A stretch of DNA of 20,668 nt from DATILI01 sp035476635 (GTDB lineage Bacteria > Pseudomonadota > Gammaproteobacteria > Burkholderiales > Burkholderiaceae_C): assembly GCA_035476635.1 (NCBI GenBank), contig DATILI010000078.1, positions 1 to 20,668 of the forward strand, written 5' to 3'. Positions 7,431 through 14,373 of the stretch are shown in pieces. The position numbers and the translations under genes were made by a program. The notes under the pieces are model-generated. The model ran no database searches. It saw only the letters and a program-made list of their open reading frames with translations, and was not told where the DNA came from. Position 1 is the stretch's first letter. Every line of letters begins with the position of its first letter.

Positions 7431-7856
7431 TTAGGTTGGCGGCGGGTTCATGTCGCAGTTGACCATCCACCCGACGCCGAACTTGTCGACCAGCATGCCG
7501 AAGTGCGCGCCCCAGAAGGTTTGCGCGAACGGCATGGTGACCATGCCGCCGCTGGCCAGTGCCTTGAATACCTGCTCGCCGCGCACCGGGTCCTTGGGGC
7601 AGTTGACCGACATGGAGAATCCGGCGTGGCCGCCGAACGGCTGGCCCGGCATGCGGTCGCTGGCCATGAAGCGATGGCCGCCGCTCTCGAAGGTCGCATG
7701 CATCACCTTGCTTTTCCACTCGGCGGGCAGTTGCGCCTCCATCGGGGAGCCGGCGAAACGGTGCAGGGCAGTGATCTGGCCACCCAGGCATTGCTGGTAG
7801 AACGAAAGCGCGGTCTCGCAATTGCCGTCGAAGAAAAGATAGGGCTCGATCTGCAT
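7431..7856 (-). CDS. PhnB-like VOC/glyoxalase-fold protein
   Basis: A 141-residue protein of the vicinal-oxygen-chelate (glyoxalase/bleomycin-resistance) superfamily, in the PhnB-like group. The opening IEPYLFFDGNCETALSFYQ, the LGGQITALHRF segment, the central SKVMHATFESGGHRFMASD and the C-terminal FWGAHFGMLVDKFGVGWMVN are typical. Members have diverse or unknown functions; despite the family name there is no link here to phosphonate genes, so I assign no reaction. Start ATG 7856 is supported by CGGAG about 7 bases upstream. A promoter candidate precedes it: TTTTCC (7916-7921) and TAGCAT (7893-7898), read on the minus strand with a 17-base spacer. The gene stands alone between convergent and divergent neighbours. 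Confidence 0.85.
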   Translation of the reverse strand: MQIEPYLFFDGNCETALSFYQQCLGGQITALHRFAGSPMEAQLPAEWKSKVMHATFESGGHRFMASDRMPGQPFGGHAGFSMSVNCPKDPVRGEQVFKALASGGMVTMPFAQTFWGAHFGMLVDKFGVGWMVNCDMNPPPT

Positions 7857-7892
7857 GACGTTCTCCGGTGGAAGTTTTCCGGTTCCGTGTTC

Positions 7893-7921
7893 ATGCTAGT
7901 CGTGAAATTGCCAGCGGAAAA
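7893..7921 (-). promoter_or_regulatory. Candidate sigma-70 promoter for the VOC gene
   Basis: Read on the minus strand, TTTTCC (7916-7921) and TAGCAT (7893-7898) are separated by 17 bases, about 36 bases upstream of the VOC ATG. The -10 matches four of six consensus bases and the -35 is poor. The placement is reasonable but unproven. Confidence 0.3.
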
Positions 7922-7941
7922 GACGGACAAACGCGGCCAAC

Positions 7942-7947
7942 TAAAAT
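7942..7947 (+). promoter_or_regulatory. Candidate -10 box for serS, six bases before the ATG
   Basis: TAAAAT is followed by six bases and then the serS ATG. A -10 box here would place the transcription start on or next to the A of the ATG, giving a leaderless mRNA. No Shine-Dalgarno sequence and no clear -35 hexamer are visible. Confidence 0.45.
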
Positions 7948-7953
7948 TGCGCC

Positions 7954-9270
7954 ATGCTTGATATCACTTTGTTACGAAAAGACCTTGACTCGGTCGTTGC
8001 GCGGCTGCAAACGCGCAAGAATCCCCAGCCCTTCCTGGACGTCGAGGCGTTCAAGTCGCTCGAATCCGAGCGCAAGACGATACAGTTCCGTACCGAAGAG
8101 CTGCAATCGCAGCGCAATACCTTGAGCAAGCAGATCGGCCAGCTCAAGGCCAAGGGCGAATCGGTCGACGCGGTAATGGCCCAGGTCGGCGCGCTCAAGG
8201 ATGAGCTCGACAGCTCCGGCACCCGGTTGGAAGCCATCCAGGCCGAGCTGCAAACCCTGCTGCTGGCCGTTCCCAATCTGCCGCACGCCAGCGCGCCGGT
8301 CGGTGCGGACGAAAACGGCAACGTGCAAGTGCGCAAGTGGGGCGAGCCGCGTGTGCTGGGCTTTGAGGCCAAGGACCATGTGGATGTCGGTACGCCGCTC
8401 GGGTTGGACCTTGAGCTGGGGACCAAGTTGTCGGGCTCGCGTTTTACGGTGATGAAGGGGCCGATCGCGCGCCTGCACCGTGCGCTTTCGCAATTCATGC
8501 TCGACGTGCAAACGCAGGAGCACGGCTACACCGAGTGCTACGTGCCCTACGCGGTCAACGGCGAATCGCTCAAGGGCACGGGCCAGCTACCGAAGTTCGA
8601 GGGCGACCTGTTCGCGGCCAGGAAAGGCGGGCAGGAAGGTGAACCGATGCCGGACCACACGGCGCTCTACCTGATTCCGACCAGCGAAGTGCCGCTGACC
8701 AACTTTGTGCGCGACGAGATCCTGGCCGAGTCCGAACTACCGGTCAAACTCACCGCCCACACGCCGTGCTTCCGCTCGGAGGCCGGCAGCGCCGGGCGCG
8801 ACACGCGCGGCATGATTCGCCAGCACCAGTTCGACAAGGTCGAGATGGTGCAGATCGTCCATCCCGACAAGAGCTACGAGGCGCTGGAGGAAATGACCGG
8901 CCACGCGGAGGCCATCCTGCAAAAGCTTGGCCTGCCCTACCGCGTGATGGCCCTGTGCTCGGGCGACATGGGCTTTGGCGCGGCCAAGACCTACGACCTC
9001 GAAGTCTGGCTGCCGGCACAGAACACCTACCGCGAGATCAGCTCCGTTTCCAACTGCGAGGCGTTCCAGGCGCGCCGCCTGCAGGCGCGCTACAAGAACG
9101 CCCAGGGCAAGAACGAATTGCTGCACACGCTCAACGGCTCCGGCCTGGCCGTGGGCCGCACCCTGGTGGCGGTGCTGGAAAACTACCAGAACGCCGACGG
9201 CTCGGTGACCGTGCCCGAGGCGCTGCGCCCCTATCTGGGCGGCCAAGAGCGGATCGCGCCAAAGCATTGA
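7954..9270 (+). CDS. serS: Seryl-tRNA synthetase
   Basis: Class II aminoacyl-tRNA synthetase that charges tRNA-Ser (and tRNA-Sec where present) with serine in the cytoplasm. At 438 residues it has the usual bacterial length (about 430). Residues 25-105 form the long antiparallel coiled-coil arm that grips the variable arm of tRNA-Ser (LESERKTIQFRTEELQSQRN region). The catalytic core follows: motif 1 around 165-200, motif 2 at about 271-300 (PCFRSEAGSAGRDTRG, then QFDKVEM), and motif 3 at about 390-411 (HTLNGSGLAVGRTLVAVLEN). The serine-site TSEVPLTN and the YREISSVSNC segment are intact. The start at ATG 7954 gives the canonical MLDITLLRKD opening. The gene is 38 bases upstream of a tRNA-Ser gene, one of its own substrates. 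Confidence 0.98.
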   Translation: MLDITLLRKDLDSVVARLQTRKNPQPFLDVEAFKSLESERKTIQFRTEELQSQRNTLSKQIGQLKAKGESVDAVMAQVGALKDELDSSGTRLEAIQAELQTLLLAVPNLPHASAPVGADENGNVQVRKWGEPRVLGFEAKDHVDVGTPLGLDLELGTKLSGSRFTVMKGPIARLHRALSQFMLDVQTQEHGYTECYVPYAVNGESLKGTGQLPKFEGDLFAARKGGQEGEPMPDHTALYLIPTSEVPLTNFVRDEILAESELPVKLTAHTPCFRSEAGSAGRDTRGMIRQHQFDKVEMVQIVHPDKSYEALEEMTGHAEAILQKLGLPYRVMALCSGDMGFGAAKTYDLEVWLPAQNTYREISSVSNCEAFQARRLQARYKNAQGKNELLHTLNGSGLAVGRTLVAVLENYQNADGSVTVPEALRPYLGGQERIAPKH

Positions 9271-9272
9271 GC

Positions 9273-9278
9273 TAGAAT
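9273..9278 (+). promoter_or_regulatory. Candidate -10 box for tRNA-Ser
   Basis: TAGAAT begins 3 bases after the serS stop and 36 bases before the tRNA 5' end, giving a predicted start near 9285 and a short 5' leader. No good -35 is visible in the end of serS. The tRNA could also be made by read-through from serS. Confidence 0.4.
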
Positions 9279-9308
9279 ACAGGGCTTCGCACCACGCGAT
9301 ACCGATTA

Positions 9309-9399
9309 GGAGCGGTGGCAGAGTGGTCGAATGCGCCGGACTCGAAATCCGGTATACGGTTATACCGTATCGAGGGTTCGAATCCCTCCTGCTCCGCCA
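9309..9399 (+). tRNA. tRNA-Ser, anticodon CGA, CCA encoded
   Basis: A complete type II (long variable arm) tRNA. The 7-bp acceptor stem pairs GGAGCGG at the 5' end with CTGCTCC, leaving discriminator G (9396) and an encoded CCA (9397-9399). The anticodon stem CCGGA/TCCGG encloses the loop CTCGAAA, with anticodon CGA at 9343-9345, reading serine UCG codons. The variable arm is a stem of ATACGGT and ACCGTAT. The T arm is GAGGG, TTCGAAT, CCCTC. It lies between serS and a strong terminator. Confidence 0.97.
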
Positions 9400-9405
9400 C
9401 AAGTC

Positions 9406-9449
9406 ACGGCCTGATGCTATTGATTCAATAGCTCAGGCCGTTTTCTTTT
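9406..9449 (+). terminator. Rho-independent terminator after tRNA-Ser
   Basis: A very stable hairpin. Bases 9406-9414 pair with 9433-9441, and 9416-9422 pair with 9426-9432, giving a 16-bp stem with a single bulged T at 9415 and a 3-base loop. It is followed by TTTTCTTTT. It starts 6 bases after the tRNA CCA and so ends the serS/tRNA transcript. The stop codon of the convergent GIY-YIG-like gene (9425-9427) lies inside the loop-proximal part of the hairpin. Confidence 0.9.
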
Positions 9450-9820
9450 GGTGATCTCTGCGGCTGCGATTCAAAACGGTAGACGGCAGGCTTGGTTTGC
9501 GCAGCACCTGGATTCAGGGGCGGGTCGAAATCGGCGAGCAGCAGGCTCTGCAAATGCGCGCGCTCCCGCTCCCGCGAAACCGTTTTCACCAGGACGGCCA
9601 CGGCCCCCATTTCGATGGCCGCTTCCCATTGCGGATGGCCGGGGATGCTGGTGCTGAAGTTCTCGGCCTGGCCGATGTAGACCGGTACCGGCACGCCGCT
9701 GTCGGTGCGCGCGCAGAACATGTAGACACCGGCGACGTCGCGCCAGTGCAGGCCTTGCTGGCCCACCGAAAAATCCACCCGCGCACCATTGCTGGCGGTG
9801 TAGCTGATGATTTGCGTCAT
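9425..9820 (-). CDS. Small GIY-YIG-like protein
   Basis: A 131-residue protein with the look of a GIY-YIG nuclease fold: GVYMF at 31-35 stands for the GIY strand and VYIGQAENF at 47-55 for the YIG strand. A charged helix (SRERERAHLQSLLLADFDPPLN, about 82-103, with Glu86 as a possible metal ligand) follows. The arginine usually found in the helix after YIG is not evident (ENFSTSIPGH), so it may be inactive or a divergent nuclease. The function is unknown. ATG 9820 is chosen because GGAAG precedes it by about 7 bases; the longer frame overlaps trpS. It is the last gene of the trpS run, 64 bases after trpS, and ends within the terminator hairpin of the convergent tRNA gene. Confidence 0.7.
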   Translation of the reverse strand: MTQIISYTASNGARVDFSVGQQGLHWRDVAGVYMFCARTDSGVPVPVYIGQAENFSTSIPGHPQWEAAIEMGAVAVLVKTVSRERERAHLQSLLLADFDPPLNPGAAQTKPAVYRFESQPQRSPKENGLSY

Positions 9821-9884
9821 GGGCGTCTTCCACGGGTCTTGTTGACCCTGGCCCAGTGTGGCGCCTGTATGTGACAGTGCCGCG

Positions 9885-11189
9885 TCAAGCGGCTGCCGCG
9901 TCCGCCAGCTGCTGCAGCGCCGCCGCCACCTCTTCGGCGCGCACATCCGGCAGCGCTTGCAGGCGTGCCGTGAGCGAAGCCAGCGCGGCCGCGCCCTGCT
10001 GGTTCAGGCTGGCGATGACCTGGCCGGCCTCCTTGGGCGCGTCGAAGCCGGTGCTTTGCAGCAGCAGGCGGCCCTGGGCGTCCAGCAGCTTGAAGTAGAA
10101 CTTTCCGTCGGCCTCGCGGTATTGCTTGAAGACGGGCAATGCGGCCTTGGCGGCCTTCTCCACCTTGGCCGGGCCGGTGCCCGCCGCCAGGTTGCGCAAG
10201 CCAACGGCCTGGCGCAGTTCGCGCATGAAGGGCGTTGCCACGGTGCGCGCCTTTTCGGCGCCGGCCAGCAGGATGCGCTCGATCTTCCGGGGGTCGTTGA
10301 CGAGTGACTCGTAAAGCGCGCGCATAGGCGCCACTTCGCGGTCGATGCGCTCGAACAGCACCTGTTTGGCATCGCCCCAGGCAATGCCGTCGGCATAGGC
10401 CTTGCGGAAGTTTGCCGTTTCGTCGGCCGAGGCAAACGCCTGGTACAGCTGGAACAGCGCCGAGCCCTCGGTTTCCTTGGGCTCGCCGGGTGCGCGCGAA
10501 TCGGTCACGATGCCGGCGATGAGCTTGCGCATCTGCTCGCGCGGCACGAACAATGGAATGGTGTTGTCGTAGCTCTTGCTCATCTTGCGGCCATCCAGGC
10601 CGGGCAAGGTGGCCACGGATTCGTCGATGGCGGCCTCGGGCAGCACGAAGTGCTCGCCATACAAGTGGTTGAAGCTTTGCGCCATGTCGCGCGCCATCTC
10701 CAGGTGCTGGACCTGGTCGCGTCCGACCGGGACCTTGTGCGCCTTGAACATCAGGATGTCGGCGCCCATCAGCACGGGGTACATGAACAGGCCGGCGGTC
10801 ACGTCGGCATCGGGGTCGTTGCCGGCGGCGGCGTTTTTGTCGACCGAGGCCTTGTAGGCATGGGCGCGGTTGAGAACACCCTTGCCGGTCACGCAGGTCA
10901 GCAGCCAGGTCAGTTCCGGAATCTCGGGAATGTCGGACTGGCGGTAGAAAAAGACATGCTCGGGGTCCAGGCCCGCCGCCAGCCAGGTGGCGGCAATCTC
11001 CAGCGTGGAGCGCTGGATGCGCGCGGGCTCGTCGCATTTGATCAGCGCGTGGTAGTCGGCCAGGAAATAAAAGTTCTCGGTGCCGGGTGTGCGGCTGGCC
11101 ACGACGGTCGGGCGGATGGCACCGACATAGTTGCCCAGGTGGGGCGTGCCGGTGGTGGTGATGCCGGTCAGAAAGCGTACGGTGCTCAT
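9885..11189 (-). CDS. trpS: Tryptophanyl-tRNA synthetase with extended C-terminus
   Basis: Class I synthetase that charges tRNA-Trp. The HIGH-like signature is TGTPHLGNY (13-21) and the KMSKS loop is intact at 202-206 in GRKMSKSYDNT. GRDQVQHLEMARDMA (about 157-171) is the conserved Trp/ATP-site region. The product has 434 residues, about 100 more than the E. coli enzyme (334). The catalytic and helical domains end near residue 345. The extra tail contains FYFKLLDAQGRLLLQSTGF (364-382) then EAGQVIASL, which resembles one repeat of the YegP/DUF1508 fold, and an alanine-rich end. The ATG at 11189 overlaps the stop of the upstream metalloprotease gene (ATGA, 4 bases), so translation is probably coupled. 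Confidence 0.96.
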   Translation of the reverse strand: MSTVRFLTGITTTGTPHLGNYVGAIRPTVVASRTPGTENFYFLADYHALIKCDEPARIQRSTLEIAATWLAAGLDPEHVFFYRQSDIPEIPELTWLLTCVTGKGVLNRAHAYKASVDKNAAAGNDPDADVTAGLFMYPVLMGADILMFKAHKVPVGRDQVQHLEMARDMAQSFNHLYGEHFVLPEAAIDESVATLPGLDGRKMSKSYDNTIPLFVPREQMRKLIAGIVTDSRAPGEPKETEGSALFQLYQAFASADETANFRKAYADGIAWGDAKQVLFERIDREVAPMRALYESLVNDPRKIERILLAGAEKARTVATPFMRELRQAVGLRNLAAGTGPAKVEKAAKAALPVFKQYREADGKFYFKLLDAQGRLLLQSTGFDAPKEAGQVIASLNQQGAAALASLTARLQALPDVRAEEVAAALQQLADAAAA

Positions 11190-11860
11190 CGAAGTCTGGG
11201 GGGGAAAGGCGTGGTCAGGTTAAAAGCGTCCAGGGCCCAGTAACCCGCCTGGACCAGGGGCCAGAGCCAGTAGGCGCCGACGATGCCCAGCAATACGAGG
11301 CCCATCACAACGAAAAAGCCCCAGGGTTCAATGCGCGAGACCAGCACAGCCTGGCGGTATGGCAGCAGGCCCACCAGGATGCGCCCGCCGTCCAGCGGTG
11401 GCAACGGGAAGAGGTTGAAAGCCCACATGACGAAATTGACCAATACGCCGGCCGTGCACATGATCAGGAAGAAGGGTTCCCGGAGGCCCAGGCTGATGAG
11501 AATGGTGAACGCGATCGCCCAGAGCACCGCCTGAACGAGGTTGGACGCGGGGCCGGCGAGGGCCACCCAGATCATGTCGCGCTTGGGGTTGCGCAGCTGT
11601 CCGAAATTGACGGGAACCGGCTTGGCATAGCCGAAGATGAACATCCCGCTGGTGGCGAAGTAGAGCAGGAGCGGCATCAGGATGGTGCCAACCGGGTCGA
11701 TGTGCTTGAGCGGATTGAGCGTGATGCGCCCCATCATGGCGGCGGTGTTGTCGCCAAAATGGCGGGCGGCGTAGCCATGGGCGGCCTCGTGCACGGTGAT
11801 GGCAAAGAGCACCGGCAGGGCGTAGATGGCAACGGTTTGGATGAGATTGGAGATGTCCAC
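11186..11860 (-). CDS. Site-2-type (M50) membrane metalloprotease
   Basis: A 224-residue polytopic inner-membrane protein of the site-2 protease family, short form without a PDZ domain. The zinc motif HEAAH gives His24, Glu25 and His28 in the first membrane helix; the third-ligand motif NLFPLPPLDGGR (149-160) supplies Asp157. LNPLKHIDPVGT (48-59) and ALAGPASNL (100-108) are also typical of the short family found beside trpS or yciO-like genes. Substrates are unknown. The start is GTG 11860; a GACAAT box lies 7 bases upstream and no Shine-Dalgarno sequence is obvious. It overlaps trpS by 4 bases and follows yciO by 41 bases. Confidence 0.92.
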   Translation of the reverse strand: MDISNLIQTVAIYALPVLFAITVHEAAHGYAARHFGDNTAAMMGRITLNPLKHIDPVGTILMPLLLYFATSGMFIFGYAKPVPVNFGQLRNPKRDMIWVALAGPASNLVQAVLWAIAFTILISLGLREPFFLIMCTAGVLVNFVMWAFNLFPLPPLDGGRILVGLLPYRQAVLVSRIEPWGFFVVMGLVLLGIVGAYWLWPLVQAGYWALDAFNLTTPFPPRLR

Positions 11861-11867
11861 GGGCTGG

Positions 11868-11873
11868 ATTGTC
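11868..11873 (-). promoter_or_regulatory. Possible -10 box before the metalloprotease gene
   Basis: On the minus strand, GACAAT sits 7 bases before the GTG start, in the 41-base gap after yciO. It could drive a separate metalloprotease-trpS transcript without a leader. There is no clear -35, so this may be chance. Confidence 0.27.
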
Positions 11874-11901
11874 TCAGACGGTGCTGCGGCGCCTTCTCAG
11901 C

Positions 11902-12537
11902 CTACAGGCCGAGGCGGTCCAGGTCGCCGCAGCCGCGGCGCACGACGATCGGCTCGTCGCCCGCGCCCATGGGCGTGAGGTCGATGACGCTGGTGGCCTG
12001 GAACGGGCAGGCACCGGCATCGATCACGGCCGCGACCTGGTGCTCGAAGCGTTCACGAATCTCTTGCGGATCATTCAGCGGGTCGTCTTCGCCCGGCGGG
12101 ATCAGGGTCGTGGCCAGCAGCGGCCCATTGTGCAGGGCCAATAGCTCCTGCAACGCCTTGTGGTCGGGTACGCGCAGCCCGATGGTCTTGCGTTGCGGAT
12201 GGCTCACGCGGCGCGGTACTTCCTTGCTGGCTTCCAGGATGAAGGTGTAGGCCCCGGGGGTGGCCGACTTCAGGAGGCGGTACTGCTTGTTGTCCACCCG
12301 CGCATAGTTGGCCAGTTCGCTCAGGTCGCGGCACAGCAGCGTCAGGTGGTGCTTGTCGTCCACGCCGCGAATGCGCCGCAGGTTGTCGGCAGCGGCCTTG
12401 TCGTCCAGGTGGCAGGCCAGTGCATAGCTCGAATCGGTGGGCACGGCCACGATGCCGCCGCGCTCCAGCAGGCTCACGGCCTGCTTGAGCAGGCGGGCTT
12501 GCGGGTTCTCGGGATGCACTTCGAAATACTGGGCCAC
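11902..12537 (-). CDS. yciO: YciO family protein (Sua5/YrdC fold)
   Basis: A 211-residue protein of the YrdC/Sua5 fold that follows E. coli YciO (206 residues) closely along its length: the opening QYFEVHPENPQ, VAVPTDSSYALACHLDDKAA (the TsaC-like nucleotide-pocket region), LCRDLSELANYA, TPGAYTFILEASKEVPRR, KTIGLRVPDH and the C-terminal VIDLT...VVRRGCGD. TsaC/Sua5 makes threonylcarbamoyl-AMP for tRNA t6A; YciO is a paralogue whose physiological role is less settled, so a t6A role should not be assumed. The start is GTG 12537, preceded by AGAGGGA about 5 bases upstream. It lies 32 bases after the exporter gene and 41 bases before the metalloprotease. Confidence 0.93.
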   Translation of the reverse strand: MAQYFEVHPENPQARLLKQAVSLLERGGIVAVPTDSSYALACHLDDKAAADNLRRIRGVDDKHHLTLLCRDLSELANYARVDNKQYRLLKSATPGAYTFILEASKEVPRRVSHPQRKTIGLRVPDHKALQELLALHNGPLLATTLIPPGEDDPLNDPQEIRERFEHQVAAVIDAGACPFQATSVIDLTPMGAGDEPIVVRRGCGDLDRLGL

Positions 12538-12569
12538 GTCTTTCCCTCTTTATCTTTTCTCGGACTCGC

Positions 12570-13502
12570 TCAGGATTCCACTGGTTCAACGACAACCCGG
12601 CTTTCGCGCACCGTGAGCCAGGCACCCACCGCGCCGCAGACGGCGACCATCAGGATGCCGATGAGCGACAGCTTGTCGGGCACATGCGCGAAGACCAGCC
12701 AGCCGCCAAGCATGGCAAAGCCGATCTGGGCGTAGAGAAAGGGCGTCAGCGTCGCCGCCGGCGTGCGCGCATAGGCCAGGATCAGCATGAAGTGGCCGAC
12801 CGTGCCCATGGTCCCCATCAACACCAGGCCGGCCCACAGCGTCCAGGAATCCAGGGGGGTCCAGACAAAGGGCAGGGCCAGCGAGGCCAGCAGCGTTCCG
12901 ACCCAGCCGGTGTAGAAATGCATGGTCATCGGGTCTTCGGTCTTGGCCAGCTTGCTGGTCAGCGTCTGGAACCACGCGTTGGAGATCACCAGGCCCAGCG
13001 GCAGCAGCAGCGCCCAGTCGAAGTCGTCGCGGCTGGGCCGGATGATGATCATCGTGCCGGCAAAGCCGCCGGCCACCAGCGCCCAGCGCATGAGAGAGAC
13101 TCTTTCCTTCAGCGCCGTGGCGGCGAACAGGGTGATGACCAGGGGCGTGATCATCACGATCGCGGTGAACTCGCCCACCGGCATGTACTTGAGGCTGAAA
13201 AAGGCAAACAGGCTGGAGAGCAGCAACAGCACGCCGCGCAGGCACTGGAACTTGGGGTGGGCTGTGCGCAGCACCGCGCGGCCCCGCAGCGGCAGCACTA
13301 CCACGGTGGTAACGGCGGCCTGGAAGAAGTAGCGAAACCACAGCGCCATCAGGACCGGCACGCTCAGCGAGATGCGTTTGGTGGTGGTGTCCAGCGTGGC
13401 AAAGCAGGCGGTTGCGGCCACCACCAGCGCGATGCCCGCCAGGGCGTGGGTGGAGCGGTTGCCAAGGGTGCCGGTCAGGGAGCGATTCAACGAGCGACTC
13501 AA
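12570..13502 (-). CDS. EamA/DMT-family transporter
   Basis: A 310-residue inner-membrane protein of the drug/metabolite transporter superfamily, with two EamA repeats of about five helices each. Hydrophobic segments begin at about residue 22 (ALAGIALVVAATACFATLD) and run to about 300. The first repeat ends near RWALVAGGFAGTMIIIRPS and the second near LSLIGILMVAVCGAVGAWLTV. Such proteins usually export metabolites or amino acids; the substrate cannot be told. The start is odd: no ATG or GTG precedes the first helix, and the reading frame opens with TTG at 13502 (or TTG at 13490). Neither has a clear ribosome-binding site. It follows the PHP gene by 10 bases, so coupled translation may help initiation. 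Confidence 0.85.
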   Translation of the reverse strand: MSRSLNRSLTGTLGNRSTHALAGIALVVAATACFATLDTTTKRISLSVPVLMALWFRYFFQAAVTTVVVLPLRGRAVLRTAHPKFQCLRGVLLLLSSLFAFFSLKYMPVGEFTAIVMITPLVITLFAATALKERVSLMRWALVAGGFAGTMIIIRPSRDDFDWALLLPLGLVISNAWFQTLTSKLAKTEDPMTMHFYTGWVGTLLASLALPFVWTPLDSWTLWAGLVLMGTMGTVGHFMLILAYARTPAATLTPFLYAQIGFAMLGGWLVFAHVPDKLSLIGILMVAVCGAVGAWLTVRESRVVVEPVES

Positions 13503-13512
13503 GGGCGGCGGC

Positions 13513-14367
13513 TCACTGGATGCGGTCCGCGAGGATCTCCCACACCGGCGTCAGGCTGCCCGGCAGGTAGGGCAGGGAGCCCAGGTCGGTATGGCTCTCG
13601 CCAGGGCTGTGGAAGTCGCTGCCGCGGGACGCGGCCAGGCCGAACTCCAGAGCGGTCTCGGCGTACTTCACATATTCGGCCGCCGTGTGGCTGCCGGTCA
13701 CGACTTCCACCGCGCGCCCGCCATGGGTCTTGAACTCGGAGAACAGCGCGAATTCCTCGTTGGCGGTGAATTTGTAGCGCGCCGGATGTGCAATCACCGC
13801 GGCGCCGCCAGACTGCGTGATCCATGCGACCGCGTCGGCAAGCGATGCCCAGCGGTGCGGTACGTAGCCGGGCTTGCCCTCGGTCAGGTACTTGCGGAAG
13901 ACTTCCGAGGTGTCCTTGCAGACGCCGGTCTCCACCAGGAAGCGTGCAAAGTGCGTGCGCGAAATCAGTTCTGGATTGCCGACGAATTTGACGGCGCCTT
14001 CGTAGGCGCCGTGGATCCCCACCCGCGCCAGGCCCTCGGCCATTTCCATCGCGCGCGGTCCGCGGCCGCCGCGGGTCTTGAACAGGCCCGCCTTCATGCG
14101 CGGATCATCGGGGTCGAAACCCAGGCCCACGATGTGCACCGTTTCCCCCGCGAACGTCACCGAAATCTCGGTGCCGGTGAGGTATTTCATGCCATGGGCC
14201 TTGGCCGCCGCGGCCGCCCGGTGCTGGCCACCGACCTCGTCGTGGTCGGTCAGCGCCCACAGTTCCACGCCATTGGCGCTGGCGCGTGCGGCGAGTTCTT
14301 CCGGGGTCAGCGTGCCGTCGGAGACGACGGAGTGGCAGTGCAGATCGGCGTTGAGAATAGTGGACAC
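13513..14367 (-). CDS. PHP-domain phosphoesterase, RNase AM / nucleoside-bisphosphate phosphatase type
   Basis: A 284-residue cytoplasmic protein of the PHP metal-dependent phosphoesterase family, in the group of E. coli YciV (RNase AM, Rnm) and the Chromobacterium 3',5'-nucleoside bisphosphate phosphatase. Metal-site motifs are visible: DLHCHS (8-13) with Asp17, LTDHDEVG (39-46), Glu67 in TGTEIS, His78, AVIAHPARY and RGSDFHSPGE near the C-terminus. E. coli RNase AM is a 5'-3' exonuclease that trims rRNA 5' ends and hydrolyses short RNAs and pAp; a similar role is inferred. The start is GTG 14367, where homology begins. A TAAAAT box precedes it by 6 bases. It heads the run that continues through the exporter, yciO, the metalloprotease and trpS. 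Confidence 0.92.
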   Translation of the reverse strand: MSTILNADLHCHSVVSDGTLTPEELAARASANGVELWALTDHDEVGGQHRAAAAAKAHGMKYLTGTEISVTFAGETVHIVGLGFDPDDPRMKAGLFKTRGGRGPRAMEMAEGLARVGIHGAYEGAVKFVGNPELISRTHFARFLVETGVCKDTSEVFRKYLTEGKPGYVPHRWASLADAVAWITQSGGAAVIAHPARYKFTANEEFALFSEFKTHGGRAVEVVTGSHTAAEYVKYAETALEFGLAASRGSDFHSPGESHTDLGSLPYLPGSLTPVWEILADRIQ

Positions 14368-14373
14368 GCCTTG

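Noticed and set aside
12684..13733. 349-residue plus-strand frame opposite the exporter gene
   Set aside because: Gln/His/Arg-rich antisense translation of an obvious membrane transporter; no domain is recognisable.
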